Shown: positions 31,109-40,156 of the stretch, piece after piece
Layout: every line of letters begins with the position of its first letter
Numbering within the stretch: the stretch's first letter is position 1
Source: Synechococcus sp. MIT S9220
GTDB taxonomy: Bacteria > Cyanobacteriota > Cyanobacteriia > PCC-6307 > Cyanobiaceae
NCBI RefSeq assembly: GCF_014304815.1
Contig: NZ_CP047958.1
Coordinates: forward strand, 744,001-808,000
DNA: 64,000 nucleotides
Direction: 5' to 3'
Notes under the pieces: model-generated
Seen by the model: the letters and a program-made list of their open reading frames with translations, nothing else
What the model was told of the DNA's origin: nothing
Database searches by the model: none
Program-made: the position numbers and the translations under genes

Positions 31109-31294
31109 TTAAGGATCGACTTGGTGGCGTCTTGATCCCATTTGTGCACGCCATAAATCAACCATTTCTCTTGCACGTGCATGTGCGGAGAGATCAGTGC
31201 TGCTCAAGCCATCGCGGTATTTTTGGTCGAGAAGCTGATCTAGCCAGTCAAGAGCAGCTTCATCGAGATGCCATTCCGTGGGGTATTGACTCAT
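31109..31294 (-). CDS. Hypothetical small protein
   Basis: The 61-residue product from ATG 31294 (MSQYPTEWHLDEAALDWLDQ) is acidic and helical with a basic C-terminal part (HARAREMVDLWRAQMGSRR). Composition is convincing; no family is recognised. Confidence 0.6.
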   Translation of the reverse strand: MSQYPTEWHLDEAALDWLDQLLDQKYRDGLSSTDLSAHARAREMVDLWRAQMGSRRHQVDP

Positions 31295-31426
31295 CTGTGT
31301 TGATGCTTTCAGAGCTTTGATGCTTGTTGCCGATATCCATTGTGACGCTTTCGCTCTGCCCGCAAAGCCTTCGCGAAATATGGATGTTTTGTGGTGTTGT
31401 CAGCTCGTTGATCGCTAGCTTTGGGT

Positions 31427-31627
31427 CTATCTGTCGAGATATTCCTGGATCAAGTCTTTGACAGCATCTTCTGACTGCCTTTTTTTGAAGTCCTCAAGCG
31501 ATTCGATATTCATGATTTGCAAATCAAAGAGAAGCTCGATCACGGCTCCACCATTGCATTCTTCACTGGAGTACTCTTGAGATGAATGAAGTATTTTTGC
31601 TAGATGTTTGCTTAAATCACTTTCCAT
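31427..31627 (-). CDS. Hypothetical small acidic protein
   Basis: The 66-residue product from ATG 31627 is acidic and predicted helical (LSKHLAKILHSSQEYSSEEC, LEDFKKRQSEDAVKDLIQEY). It has no signal or membrane segment. It is not recognised. Confidence 0.55.
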   Translation of the reverse strand: MESDLSKHLAKILHSSQEYSSEECNGGAVIELLFDLQIMNIESLEDFKKRQSEDAVKDLIQEYLDR

Positions 31628-31800
31628 TGTTGTGGCTTTTTCAAGATTCTATCTTCCCGCCGCACTGCGTCGTTTGAACTGTTGTTGTTTTGGTTGAGCA
31701 AAATTGGTATTGATGTCAGTCATGATCGACTTGATGGATGCGAGTTGTTAACTGGAGCACTCGCTCGTGCAACGCTCTTCTGCCCACATCTTGTTTTAGC

Positions 31801-31823
31801 GGACAAGCCATGAAGGCTTGTCC
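31801..31823. terminator. Hairpin after the hli gene
   Basis: GGACAAGCC (31801-31809) pairs perfectly with GGCTTGTCC (31815-31823) around a 5-base loop, 11 bases beyond the hli stop codon. The minus-strand side lacks a T-run; the plus-strand side has TTCTT. Confidence 0.55.
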
Positions 31824-31833
31824 TTCTTGACCT

Positions 31834-32001
31834 TCACCAGATTTTCGGGAGTAGAGACTGTCCGGCTGCTACTTCGATCGCGATTGCGACGACAAAGCCG
31901 ATCATCGCCAGTCGACCATTCCAGGTTTCGCCGTCGACCCAGGTTTGCATTCCAAAGGTCTCTTCCATTGCGGTTTTGGTATCAGCTTGCTGATCTGCCA
32001 T
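31834..32001 (-). CDS. hli: High-light-inducible (Hli/Scp) protein
   Basis: ATG 32001 to TGA 31834 encodes 55 residues with the single-helix light-harvesting-like signature WNGRLAMIGFVVAIAIEVAA. The Glu-Asn-Gly-Arg-type chlorophyll-binding motif is in the order E-T-W-N-G-R-L-A-M. Hli proteins bind chlorophyll and carotenoid in the thylakoid membrane and protect photosystem II and chlorophyll synthesis under high light. The N-terminus is polar (MADQQADTKTAMEET). The island setting fits the common finding that extra hli copies lie in genomic islands. Confidence 0.9.
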   Translation of the reverse strand: MADQQADTKTAMEETFGMQTWVDGETWNGRLAMIGFVVAIAIEVAAGQSLLPKIW

Positions 32002-32156
32002 CTTGTTTACGTAACTTCATCTATTTTTGCAACGACGTCCGTCGCTCGGCGCTGCAAATAGCACATTCTCGTGATGCGCATGGCAGTGAGGGCATGTCTC
32101 AGGATTTCAGCCTGTTCTGTTCGTTGTCGTGTCGCTGGCCACCCTTCTGGCCGCAA

Positions 32157-32384
32157 TCACTTGTTATGCAGCTGACCTAACAGCCTCGCCGCCAACCCCC
32201 TTGAGATCCGCCGCTGCACGAGCAGATCGCAGATCCAGTCGAAGAGTGGTATGGAGTCCGTATTGGCCAGTCGTTGCTCCAGTGCTCTGAGCTCAGACAC
32301 GTTCCTGCAGCCTCTTAAGGCATCGATCAAGGTGTCTTCTTTGGGTTGTTGGATCAGCACCTGTGTTGAGTTCAATCCATGCAA
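32157..32384 (-). CDS. Hypothetical small protein
   Basis: The 75-residue product from ATG 32384 is soluble, with DTLIDALRGCRNVSELRALE and LLVQRRISRGLAARLLGQLH. The helical repeats suggest a small regulatory or binding domain. It is not recognised. Confidence 0.5.
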   Translation of the reverse strand: MHGLNSTQVLIQQPKEDTLIDALRGCRNVSELRALEQRLANTDSIPLFDWICDLLVQRRISRGLAARLLGQLHNK

Positions 32385-32438
32385 CGGCAGCTGTCTTTGT
32401 CATGGCATCACTTGGGTGCTGTTGTCACGTCTTGTTCG

Positions 32439-32699
32439 TCAGCGCTCACCCATTGATCCATCACTTGAATCGTTCAGCAGGCCTAGTGCCTGCATGACTT
32501 GCAGGCGTATCCCGCCGAGCCGACTCCAGGCACGCAGTGCTTCGTCTTTGGATTTGTAGGGACGCCAGTCATCTTCCTTGATCCGCCTTTGAAGATGTTG
32601 TGCCACTCTCTCCGCGACTCTGGCATCGCTCGCTGCTTTCAGATTCAAGGTCTGACCGTTGAGGGGCCGTTCAGAGGTCATGGTCTGAGCCAACTCCAA
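32439..32699 (-). CDS. Hypothetical small protein
   Basis: The 86-residue product from ATG 32699 is basic and helical (ARVAERVAQHLQRRIKEDDW, DEALRAWSRLGGIRLQVM). The layout could suit nucleic-acid binding, but no family is recognised. ATG at 32681 (MTSERP) is a second start option. Confidence 0.6.
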   Translation of the reverse strand: MELAQTMTSERPLNGQTLNLKAASDARVAERVAQHLQRRIKEDDWRPYKSKDEALRAWSRLGGIRLQVMQALGLLNDSSDGSMGER

Positions 32700-32786
32700 C
32701 CATTCTGTTGAACCCGGTTTGGATTGGAGGCAGGCATTGCAGTGTTGGCCTCATTTAATCTTGTTTGAGGAGTCCATTGTCGTCTC

Positions 32787-32954
32787 ATGGAACCCTTGGA
32801 TTGCCTGTCGTTGAGCTTGTTCGCTCTTGGAGTTGCTGCTACGGCAACCGTGTTTGTCGTGTCATTTCGCCAGGTCGACCGATCCGAGAAGGAACGTTCA
32901 CAGGTCAATCGGATGCGTGGGCGCCTCAATAGGCTTCTGCAGCAACGTTCCTGA
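32787..32954 (+). CDS. Small membrane protein with basic coiled tail
   Basis: ATG 32787 to TGA 32954 encodes 55 residues: one membrane segment (LSLFALGVAATATVFVVSF) and a highly charged helical tail (RQVDRSEKERSQVNRMRGRL). The frame continues after the TGA into the next small membrane frame. Confidence 0.6.
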   Translation: MEPLDCLSLSLFALGVAATATVFVVSFRQVDRSEKERSQVNRMRGRLNRLLQQRS

Positions 32955-32963
32955 TCGTTTGGC

Positions 32964-33059
32964 GTGCTGCTTCTGCTTGTGACCGGTGGTTTCTTAGCGC
33001 TTCTCCTGCTGACGCAATATTTCGTGCGCCGCTCGATGGATGACGAGCAGGACAGCTGA
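32964..33059 (+). CDS. Possible small membrane peptide
   Basis: GTG 32964 to TGA 33059 encodes 31 residues with a membrane span (LLLLVTGGFLALLLLTQYFV) and a polar C-terminus (RRSMDDEQDS). It is in the same frame as the preceding gene, nine bases after its stop. The two could be one two-span protein broken by a stop codon. Confidence 0.35.
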   Translation: MLLLLVTGGFLALLLLTQYFVRRSMDDEQDS

Positions 33060-33062
33060 TCG

Positions 33063-33350
33063 TCAACGTCTGGCAATGCCTCTGCCGTTGCCAATTAGGC
33101 CTGCATCAATCAATAGGCCGATCACAACAATCAGCAGTCCACTGAACGATTGCACTCCTCCGAACGACATCGTTGCCCAGCACACGCCAAGTGTCGTGGT
33201 TGGCAACAACACAAGACCCAAAACCGGAAGGATCGGATTTGGGATTGCCAGGGCTGAGAAGGGACCAAGGACAACATCAGGACTGAACAGCCACAACAGA
33301 ACCAAAATGAGGCGGGGTGTGATCAGTCCAAGTGCTGCAAGAAGACACAT
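33063..33350 (-). CDS. Hypothetical three-span membrane protein
   Basis: The 95-residue product from ATG 33350 consists almost entirely of hydrophobic segments (LITPRLILVLLWLFSPDVVL, ILPVLGLVLLPTTTLGVCW, SGLLIVVIGLLIDAGLIG). It resembles small conserved membrane proteins of picocyanobacteria in size and topology, but I cannot name the family. It marks the transition into core genes. Confidence 0.6.
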   Translation of the reverse strand: MCLLAALGLITPRLILVLLWLFSPDVVLGPFSALAIPNPILPVLGLVLLPTTTLGVCWATMSFGGVQSFSGLLIVVIGLLIDAGLIGNGRGIARR

Positions 33351-33437
33351 CAGCCCGCACCCACCAAAGCAGGCCAGATTTCCCCTTCTGGATTCATGGC
33401 AGCAGATTGGCTTCTGCTTTCTTGTAGCAAGCTGTTT

Positions 33438-34712
33438 TCAAGCTGTCTCAGTCGACAGCGGACGAAATGCTGTTTCGCGCGTGAAGGCGCATGCCGTGAT
33501 CAGGGTGCACAGTCCGCTCATGGCGACCCATGCCCCTGGCAACACTGGGTTACCGGTCTGTGCAATCAACCAGGTTGCAATCAAGGGAGTTGTTCCGCCG
33601 AAATAACCTTCTGCAATGTTGAATGCCACGGCCAGGCCGGTGCAGCGAACCGCGGCAGGCATCAGTTCCACGTTTGCGGGGTTCTTTCCACCTGCAAGCA
33701 GAGCGACAGCCAATGTGAGACCCAGTTCTCCCCAAATCACTTGCTGAGGGTCTCCGCTGTGCATCAGGTTGAACAGCGGCAATGCACCGAAGCAGAGTAG
33801 TGATGATCCGCTGATCAACATCGGTTTGCGACCGATACGGTCGGAGAGCCACGCTGAAATCGGATACAGCATCAGCAGTACAGCCAGGACGCCGGTATTC
33901 AGGCTCAGTGATGTTGCCGTACTGAGGTGATCGACGTCTTCCATGTAGCTCACCGCGTAGACAAACACGGCGTAATAACCGACGCTGCTCGCGATGTTCA
34001 GCGCCATGACACGCAGGACCTGTAGGCGATAGCGGCCAAAGGTTTCTCGAATCGGCGACTTCGCTTGCGGTTCGATGATTTCGGCACCAATGCCTCTGCG
34101 GATCACAACGCCGCTGGCCGCCACCAGTGCTCCCAGCAGAAATGGCAGTCGCCATCCCCAGCTCCCCAGTTGATCTGGGTTAAGCGTGTGGGCCAGCAGA
34201 TCACCAAAGCCAGAGCCGATCAACATGCCCAGCACGGATCCCCAGAGCCCCCAGATCGCGTAGAAACCACGCTGGCGTTCCGGGGCGTTTTCGCTCAGAA
34301 AAATGACTGAGCTGGTGTATTCGCCCCCTACTGACAAGCCTTGAACAATGCGAAGCAGGACAACTGCAATCGGAGCGGCGATGCCGATCTGCTGATGCGT
34401 CGGGAGTAAGCCCAGCAGGACGGTGGGCACGGCCATCACCATCACGGACAGTTGCAGAGCTCGTTGACGACCGGCCAGATCACCAATTCGACCGAACACC
34501 ATCCCCCCGAGGGGTCGCACCAGAAATCCGGCGGCAAAGGCTCCGAAGGCTCCGATCAGTGAGGAGGCTGGGTCACTGGAGGGGAAGAACTCCCTGCCGA
34601 TGGTGGTCGCGAAGTAGCCGTAGAGGGCGAAGTCGTACCACTCCATGACGTTGCCGATCAGGCCAGCCAAGAGCACTCGGCTGGTGCTGTTAGCGCTGGG
34701 TTGCGTGCTCAT
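33438..34712 (-). CDS. MHS-family MFS transporter
   Basis: The 424-residue inner-membrane protein has twelve hydrophobic segments and the metabolite:H+ symporter (ProP/KgtP-like) signatures: GNVMEWYDFALYGYFATTIG, RPLGGMVFGRIGDLAGRQRA and LLRIVQGLSVGGEYTSS. It should import an organic acid or osmolyte by proton symport; the substrate is not predictable. The start codon lies 25 bases from the stop of the yjbQ gene downstream on the same strand side, so the genes form a loose minus-strand cluster. Confidence 0.9.
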   Translation of the reverse strand: MSTQPSANSTSRVLLAGLIGNVMEWYDFALYGYFATTIGREFFPSSDPASSLIGAFGAFAAGFLVRPLGGMVFGRIGDLAGRQRALQLSVMVMAVPTVLLGLLPTHQQIGIAAPIAVVLLRIVQGLSVGGEYTSSVIFLSENAPERQRGFYAIWGLWGSVLGMLIGSGFGDLLAHTLNPDQLGSWGWRLPFLLGALVAASGVVIRRGIGAEIIEPQAKSPIRETFGRYRLQVLRVMALNIASSVGYYAVFVYAVSYMEDVDHLSTATSLSLNTGVLAVLLMLYPISAWLSDRIGRKPMLISGSSLLCFGALPLFNLMHSGDPQQVIWGELGLTLAVALLAGGKNPANVELMPAAVRCTGLAVAFNIAEGYFGGTTPLIATWLIAQTGNPVLPGAWVAMSGLCTLITACAFTRETAFRPLSTETA

Positions 34713-34736
34713 CGTGTCGCGATCATTGCGGCGGTC

Positions 34737-35399
34737 TCATTGCTGTTGATCGGAGATCTCATGCAACCGATCAATCAGCAGATCAACGTCGGTTTCAATC
34801 CCACCGTCTTCAGCCCATGCCCCCGGGACGTGGCGCGCTTGAACGACATCATTCAGTCGTTGGCCGTTGCGGCGTGCCAGCAGGCTCGCCGTGGTGTTTC
34901 TGGCTGATGCCGAGAGCTGATCGCGATCACTGGCTGGGTCTGCCATGTGTCCGATCAGATGACAGGCGAGTCGTCGGTGATGCGGGGATGAGCGATGCTC
35001 CCAGAGATAGACCGCCTGCCAGGTGCCCAGGAGCATTCGGCCGTTGTCAACACTCAAGCTCATGGTCTGGGTGGTGAGGGCTGTGCGGATATGGGCTGGC
35101 ATGTCGTCATTACCTTCGTCGTCGTGCAGGTAACGGCGACGTCTACCGTCTGGTCCGCTAGGCCCAGCTCCGTCCTGAGGCACCATGGCATTCATCCAGG
35201 CCGCCAGGTCTTTGAGGACCCGTGGATCGGCATTCTCATTGATGGTCAGGCTGCAACTGGTGTGCAGGCAGGTGAGATGCATCACCCCGGTGATCAGTCC
35301 GGCTTGGTGCACGCACTGATTCAGTTGTTGGTTCAGGGGGGTGAAACCCGCTCCGTGCGTGTTGATCTCCAGTTGCGTCAGCAGCTGATCCAACGCCAT
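34737..35399 (-). CDS. yjbQ: YjbQ (UPF0047) family protein with C-terminal extension
   Basis: Residues 1-140 match the YjbQ/UPF0047 family, annotated as secondary thiamine-phosphate synthase: MHLTCLHTSCSLTINENADP, HIRTALTTQTMSLSVDNGRM and LLGTWQAVYLWEHRSSPHHR. The family is about 140 residues, but this protein has 220; the extra 70 or so (QLSASARNTTASLLARRNGQ, RHVPGAWAEDGGIETDVDLL) are an unrecognised domain. It lies 24 bases downstream of the MBL-fold gene and probably belongs to the same transcript. Confidence 0.85.
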   Translation of the reverse strand: MALDQLLTQLEINTHGAGFTPLNQQLNQCVHQAGLITGVMHLTCLHTSCSLTINENADPRVLKDLAAWMNAMVPQDGAGPSGPDGRRRRYLHDDEGNDDMPAHIRTALTTQTMSLSVDNGRMLLGTWQAVYLWEHRSSPHHRRLACHLIGHMADPASDRDQLSASARNTTASLLARRNGQRLNDVVQARHVPGAWAEDGGIETDVDLLIDRLHEISDQQQ

Positions 35400-35423
35400 G
35401 GCATGGGCCCCGTTGATCTTTCT

Positions 35424-36167
35424 CTAGCGCGACCCTGATGGCAATGGGATCTCTCGCCCCACCGTGGGTGTGATCAGCGTGCAGTCTTCGGGAAGATCGC
35501 CGCAATCTGTCGAGGCGTCAGCGGCGTTCAGCAGGTTGCTGATCATCCCGCTGAATTTCACATCGCCCCCGGTGGTGCTGGCCAGCACGGTCTTGGGCTG
35601 GAATCGGCTGATCAGATCCGGCATCACGCGAGCGCCTGTAATGAATGCTCCCAGCATTGGCAAGCCAAGATCCACCACCGGAGTGATCAGGGTGTCAACG
35701 CTGCGGTGATCGATCGCAGGATCCAAGACACCATGCGGTTCGAGATAGAGGGAACCCTCGGGCCAGTCCAGCAGGTAGCCGTTCTCCACTGCCGGGACTG
35801 CTGCTCCTGCAGTGGCCTGGATCTTCAGTCCAGCGATCGTGGTGGTGTCGCCGGGTCGAAGCTCGGTGATGGTCTCAAATCCCAGACGCTGCACCACACG
35901 CGCGGCGGCTGCCGATGCCACCACGGGGATCTGTTTTGACAGGGCCTGGAGCGTTTCTGGATGGGCATGATCTGGAAGCCCCTGCGTGAGCAGAAGCAAA
36001 TCAAGCTGATCCGGAATGGGCATCAGTTCTGGCATCTCACCTTTCAGCAACCAGGCACCTGGTGGAAACACCAGTGGACCACTGAGCCATGGGTCCAGCA
36101 GCACCCTCAGTCCAGCCATGGTCAGCAGCCAGCCATTGGCTCCGAGATAGGTGGCTGTGTCTGTCAT
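35424..36167 (-). CDS. MBL-fold (Lactamase_B_3-like) protein
   Basis: The 247-residue product has the metallo-beta-lactamase fold layout: YLGANGWLLTMAGLRVLLDP at the start, LLLLTQGLPDHAHPETL in place of the usual T-H-x-H-x-D-H, then VASAAAARVVQRLG and the LYLEPHGV strand. The loss of two histidines is shared with plant and cyanobacterial relatives as I recall them, so metal binding may differ. The substrate is unknown. It is cytoplasmic and precedes yjbQ by 24 bases. Confidence 0.8.
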   Translation of the reverse strand: MTDTATYLGANGWLLTMAGLRVLLDPWLSGPLVFPPGAWLLKGEMPELMPIPDQLDLLLLTQGLPDHAHPETLQALSKQIPVVASAAAARVVQRLGFETITELRPGDTTTIAGLKIQATAGAAVPAVENGYLLDWPEGSLYLEPHGVLDPAIDHRSVDTLITPVVDLGLPMLGAFITGARVMPDLISRFQPKTVLASTTGGDVKFSGMISNLLNAADASTDCGDLPEDCTLITPTVGREIPLPSGSR

Positions 36168-36230
36168 CTCCGGTCAGTTGCATCGCAGCGACGCTAGTCA
36201 ATGCGCTGGTTCAGCCGAGCGCTTTCCAGC

Positions 36231-37103
36231 TCAACTCAGCACTGCCAGGCCAACGCCTGTGACGGACAGTGTTGAGGCCAACAGCACGGACGGTTTCAGC
36301 TGATCTCCTTCGGCACGCGCCACCAGCAGGGCCATCACCGGTGCCGTGCTCAGCACGGTGATGCCGATGCCCAGAGGCAACCTCTGCAGCACAACCTGTT
36401 GCAGCAGGATCCCCAGAATGGTTCCCAGCACTGTTGCAACCAGCACCCGCGGCCAACGCACACTGCGCGGGCGTGGTTGCGGAAATCTGGCTGCCAAGCG
36501 CAGCCAGGGAATCAACAGCAGCAGGCCGCCTAGCAGACGGCAGGCAGCACTTTGCAGAGGTGTCAGCTCACTGTTGACCAGAACAGTGCGCGAGACGGCG
36601 GCGCCTGCCACACCGCAGACCACAGCCAGCAAGCCCATCACCAAGCCCTGTGCCTGCTCATGGCGGCTTCGGTCGACCAGTCGTGTGGCGTCAGGAGGTT
36701 GCTGCACGGCAACTAACACCACGGAAATCGTGACCAGCAGTGCCCCAGCCCAGCCCTGAACAGAGAGCTTCTCTCCCATGGCGAACCAGCCTCCAGCAGC
36801 GGCTGCGACGGGCGCGAGCGACTCCAGGGTGAGAATTCTGCGTGTCCCGAGACGTCTCAGTGAGGCGAGATAAAAGCTGTCTCCCAGTGAAATTCCCAGA
36901 CCACCACTGATCAGTAGCAGCATCAGGCTCTTCCCTTCTTCGTTCCAGGGGAGTGTGACCAGCACCGGCAGCAATGCTGCGCAGGCGATCAGATTCTTCA
37001 GCCCATTGAGTTGAACCGCGCTGAGAGAGGTGGAGAGACCTCGCCACAGACTGCTCGCCAGGGTCCATGCCAGTGCTGCAACCAATCCGGCCAGGATTCC
37101 CAC
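36231..37103 (-). CDS. EamA/DMT-family transporter
   Basis: The 290-residue product has ten hydrophobic segments in two EamA repeats (about 1-135 and 150-290), typical of drug/metabolite transporters: LVAALAWTLASSLWRGLSTS, ISGGLGISLGDSFYLASLRR and ESLAPVAAAAGGWFAMGEKL in the first repeat, LGTILGILLQQVVLQRLPLG in the second. The substrate is unknown. Its start is directly next to the stop of the ClC gene, so the two are co-transcribed. Confidence 0.9.
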   Translation of the reverse strand: MGILAGLVAALAWTLASSLWRGLSTSLSAVQLNGLKNLIACAALLPVLVTLPWNEEGKSLMLLLISGGLGISLGDSFYLASLRRLGTRRILTLESLAPVAAAAGGWFAMGEKLSVQGWAGALLVTISVVLVAVQQPPDATRLVDRSRHEQAQGLVMGLLAVVCGVAGAAVSRTVLVNSELTPLQSAACRLLGGLLLLIPWLRLAARFPQPRPRSVRWPRVLVATVLGTILGILLQQVVLQRLPLGIGITVLSTAPVMALLVARAEGDQLKPSVLLASTLSVTGVGLAVLS

Positions 37104-38306
37104 TTAGTGCCTCCGCTGCAGGATCAGACCCACCAGCAGGCCGATCACCAGCGCTCCGGCTCCATGGCCCTGCAACAGCGTGAGGCCGAGCACCAGTCCA
37201 AGTAGCGGCGAGTTGAGCAGCACCGCAAGGCACCCCCCGACAACACCCCCACTCCAGATGTCGATGCTGCCAATCCAGGGAATCCATTCGTGCAGTCCCA
37301 TCCCCAGTGCGCTGCTGGCGAGGATCACTGGAAAAAACTGGCCGCCTCTCCATCCGGTCTCCAGACACAGTCCGACCATCAACAATTTGACCAGGGCTGA
37401 CAGCACCAAGACGCTTGTCTCCAGCCTCCATTCCTGCAGGACGAGGGGTTTCAACTGGTTCTCCCCGGAGAAGCCAACCAGTGGCAATCCCCAGAGACAG
37501 AGCCCAATCAGCAAACCTGTGCCGATCGGGATCCACCAGAAGCGTTCCAGTAGCCGCAACTGTTGGAGCCAATGCCGCCAGCGCTTGATGACCTGTCCGG
37601 CGAGCCAACCCGCCAGGCCAGCGAGCATGGCCGCCAGCAACGCACTGATGCGTTGCGAGGGATCAGAGGGCCAGGCATAGGGCACGCCTCGCATGCCTCC
37701 GCCCAGGTCGCTTAAGCCATGGAAGGCCACAAAACCGGCCAATCCTCCAAGGGTTCCTGGCAGCCAGCGCCAAATCAGCTGCCATTGACGTCCGGCTAAT
37801 GCTGCGCCGCCCACCAGGGGTGAGCGGAACAATCCCAGAGATCCCGCCATTGCAGCAGCCAGCAAGTCACGATCCGCGCCTTTCCAGACGGCGTGGCTGG
37901 CGACGGCGACGAGGCGGGTCATCAACGCCTCCGGGCCGAGAGTTCCCCCGCCAGCGAGTGCCAGCATGCCTCCGATCACTTGCCTGAGGCCCTGATGCGT
38001 GTCCAATCCTTCCGGTTGCCGTAGTTCAGCGAGCGTCTCCGACATTTCCGGGAGCTCACTGCCTGAGCGTCGCCGTTGCAGCAGGCTGAGAGCGATGCCG
38101 ATCGTTCCCGACCAGGCCAGACACCACAGCAAGGAGCGATCGCTGGGTAAACCGCGCGCGACCGATACACCCCAGATCCAGGTCTGGAGCATGAGCGTGC
38201 TACTCACCACCAGCGCTGCCAGCGCTCCTCCCGCGGCTCCAGCCAGTAGGGCACGTGCAGTTCCGACCAGCAGACTGCGAGCTGGGGTTGGTGGCGGATG
38301 GTTCAC
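37104..38306 (-). CDS. ClC-family chloride channel/transporter
   Basis: The 400-residue membrane protein matches the ClC family: GGGTLGPEALMTRLVAVASH stands for the GxEGP helix, and ETGWRGGQFFPVILASSALG for the GxFxP selectivity region; the final hydrophobic helices are present. It moves chloride, possibly in exchange with protons. It is near the short end for ClC proteins and has no CBS domains. Four bases of overlap link it to the upstream [2Fe-2S] gene. Confidence 0.85.
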   Translation of the reverse strand: MNHPPPTPARSLLVGTARALLAGAAGGALAALVVSSTLMLQTWIWGVSVARGLPSDRSLLWCLAWSGTIGIALSLLQRRRSGSELPEMSETLAELRQPEGLDTHQGLRQVIGGMLALAGGGTLGPEALMTRLVAVASHAVWKGADRDLLAAAMAGSLGLFRSPLVGGAALAGRQWQLIWRWLPGTLGGLAGFVAFHGLSDLGGGMRGVPYAWPSDPSQRISALLAAMLAGLAGWLAGQVIKRWRHWLQQLRLLERFWWIPIGTGLLIGLCLWGLPLVGFSGENQLKPLVLQEWRLETSVLVLSALVKLLMVGLCLETGWRGGQFFPVILASSALGMGLHEWIPWIGSIDIWSGGVVGGCLAVLLNSPLLGLVLGLTLLQGHGAGALVIGLLVGLILQRRH

Positions 38307-38554
38307 CAGTAGGGGTCGGTGGCCAACTCCACCTTGAGTTGACCCGATGCTGACGCAGGCACGCTGCTGATGCAGGCCCTCACGGTGGTGCCATCAACAT
38401 CGATCTCGCAGGCGCCGCAACTGCCTCCCATGCAGCCAGTGGGTACATGCACGCCGGCCTGCCGCGCTGCCGCCAACCAGTCTTCGCCCTTGTAGCTGAC
38501 GCTGCGCTGACCGTCCGGCCACATGATTTCCACCCTTTTGTGCCCAGAGGTCAC
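38303..38554 (-). CDS. Small [2Fe-2S] ferredoxin-like protein
   Basis: The 83-residue product has a ferredoxin fold with ligands Cys41, Cys46, Cys49 ([12 protein letters not shown]) and Cys61 (VRACISSV). The last ligand is only 12 residues after the third, a shorter spacing than in PetF, so it belongs to the class of small [2Fe-2S] electron carriers. Its gene overlaps cobQ upstream by 4 bases and the ClC gene downstream by 4 bases, so all three are translationally coupled. Confidence 0.9.
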   Translation of the reverse strand: MTSGHKRVEIMWPDGQRSVSYKGEDWLAAARQAGVHVPTGCMGGSCGACEIDVDGTTVRACISSVPASASGQLKVELATDPYW

Positions 38555-40062
38555 GTGGATGTGTCCAGCAGTGGTTCCAGATTCACATGTTGTTCAAAGG
38601 CATCGGCCAAGCGGTCGAGCAGCGCGTCTCTCTGACGACTGTGGTGCGGTTGCTGCTCACTGAGATCCGCCAGCCCGCGTCTGCGTCGAAGCCGGTTCAG
38701 CCAGCGTCGTCGCCAGGGCCCGTTCTCAAAGATTCCATGCAGATAGGTTCCTGCGGTGGTCGCACGGATCCAGCCCAGGCCTTGTTCTGCACTGAATGTT
38801 TCGCAGTCTTCGATGGCTTCGCTGCTTCCCCGATGCAGTTCGAATCCCTCCACCTTCAGCTGCGGTTGCTGATCAGGCCAAAGCACAAGAGCTTGGCGTT
38901 GATGCAGTGCCTTGTCGCCGCCGAACACGGTTCGCAGGGGGAGCAGGCCAAGGCCGGCGACGTCGCTGCCGGATTGTCCTGGTAGCCCTTCGCCCTCCAG
39001 TCCATCGGGATCGTGCAATTCCGCACCGAGCAACTGCATGCCGCCACAGATGCCGAATAGCTCACCGCCGTTGTTGGCAAAACGGATCAGTTCAGCGTCT
39101 AGTCCGCTACTGCGCAGGGAAGCAAGATCGCGAAGGGTCTGTTTACTTCCCGGGATCACGACGGCATCGGGAGACCCAAGCGCTTCGCCCGGTGCGATCC
39201 AGCGCAGCTCAACGGTTGGCTCCGCCTCCAGAGGGTCGAGATCAGAAAAGTTGCTGAGTGAGGGTAGTTTCACCACGGCAATTTCAAGCTCAGCGCTGCG
39301 CTTGCGGCCTCTCCTCTCCAGCAGGTCGAGGGAGTCTTCAGGCGGAAAGAGCTCGTCAAGCCATGGCATCACTCCAAGAACCGGAATGCCTGTATTGGTA
39401 TCGAGCCAGCGTCGACCTTCATCGAAAAGTTCTCGTCTGCCTCGGAACCGATTAACCAGCAGCCCGCGGATCAGTCGCCGTTCATCAGGTGTCATCAACT
39501 GGAGAGTGCCGATGATCTGGGCGAACACGCCTCCGCGTTCAATATCGGCAACCAGCAGGCAATTGGCTTGCAGGTACTTGGCAAGACGCAGGTTGGTGAG
39601 ATCGCGTGCCTGCAGGTTGACTTCGACCGGGCTGCCAGCTCCTTCAAGCACAAGTCTTCCGCCTGGATGATTGGCCTGCAGATCCTCGAGACCCTGGCGG
39701 ATGGCAGCCCAGCCGGAGTCGAACCAGTCTCGGTAGTAATGCTCTGCCCTGCAGGTGCCGGCGGAGCTCCCAAGGTGAATCACCTCGCTGGTCGAATCGC
39801 CCTGCGGTTTGAGCAGCACTGGGTTCATAGCATGCACCGGCTCCAGCCCGGCGGCCCAGGCCTGCAGGGCCTGGGAGTAGGCCATTTCGCCGCCGTTCTG
39901 ATCCACCCAGGCGTTGTTACTCATGTTCTGCCCCTTGAAGGGCAGCGGTGTTTCGCCACGCCGTTTCAGCACTCTGCAGAGCGCTGCTGTCATCAGCGAT
40001 TTTCCTGCACCACTACTGGTGCCGAGCACCATCAGTGGGGTGGGTCGGGAGGTTCTGCTCAC
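38551..40062 (-). CDS. cobQ: Cobyric acid synthase
   Basis: The 503-residue enzyme amidates four carboxylates of adenosylcobyrinate a,c-diamide using glutamine and ATP, in cobalamin synthesis. The N-terminal P-loop-like domain begins [20 protein letters not shown] and [12 protein letters not shown]. The C-terminal glutamine amidotransferase domain has [10 protein letters not shown] (catalytic Cys) and YLHGIFEN (His). Length is normal for CobQ. It is the first gene of a run of overlapping minus-strand genes. Confidence 0.95.
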   Translation of the reverse strand: MSRTSRPTPLMVLGTSSGAGKSLMTAALCRVLKRRGETPLPFKGQNMSNNAWVDQNGGEMAYSQALQAWAAGLEPVHAMNPVLLKPQGDSTSEVIHLGSSAGTCRAEHYYRDWFDSGWAAIRQGLEDLQANHPGGRLVLEGAGSPVEVNLQARDLTNLRLAKYLQANCLLVADIERGGVFAQIIGTLQLMTPDERRLIRGLLVNRFRGRRELFDEGRRWLDTNTGIPVLGVMPWLDELFPPEDSLDLLERRGRKRSAELEIAVVKLPSLSNFSDLDPLEAEPTVELRWIAPGEALGSPDAVVIPGSKQTLRDLASLRSSGLDAELIRFANNGGELFGICGGMQLLGAELHDPDGLEGEGLPGQSGSDVAGLGLLPLRTVFGGDKALHQRQALVLWPDQQPQLKVEGFELHRGSSEAIEDCETFSAEQGLGWIRATTAGTYLHGIFENGPWRRRWLNRLRRRRGLADLSEQQPHHSRQRDALLDRLADAFEQHVNLEPLLDTST

Positions 40063-40156
40063 TGCGCTTTGCCGAGAATCGCAAGCTGCGGCATTGCAGT
40101 GATTTGTGCTCGACTTCGCATCAATTCTGCTGGCTTGTTAGTCATCCTGTGCTCAC

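Noticed and set aside
1003-33000. CRISPR array or tRNA-derived att repeat in the island
   Set aside because: Repeats found are coding relics with irregular spacing, not CRISPR; no second copy of the tRNA-Ala 3' end could be found by eye.
36691-37608. 305-codon minus-strand frame over the EamA and ClC genes
   Set aside because: It is a second phase on the same strand as two recognised membrane-protein genes and has a Gly/Arg/Ala composition typical of a shadow frame.
38912-39670. 252-codon plus-strand frame within cobQ
   Set aside because: Antisense to a complete cobyric acid synthase; rich in Ser/Arg/Pro with no recognisable motif.
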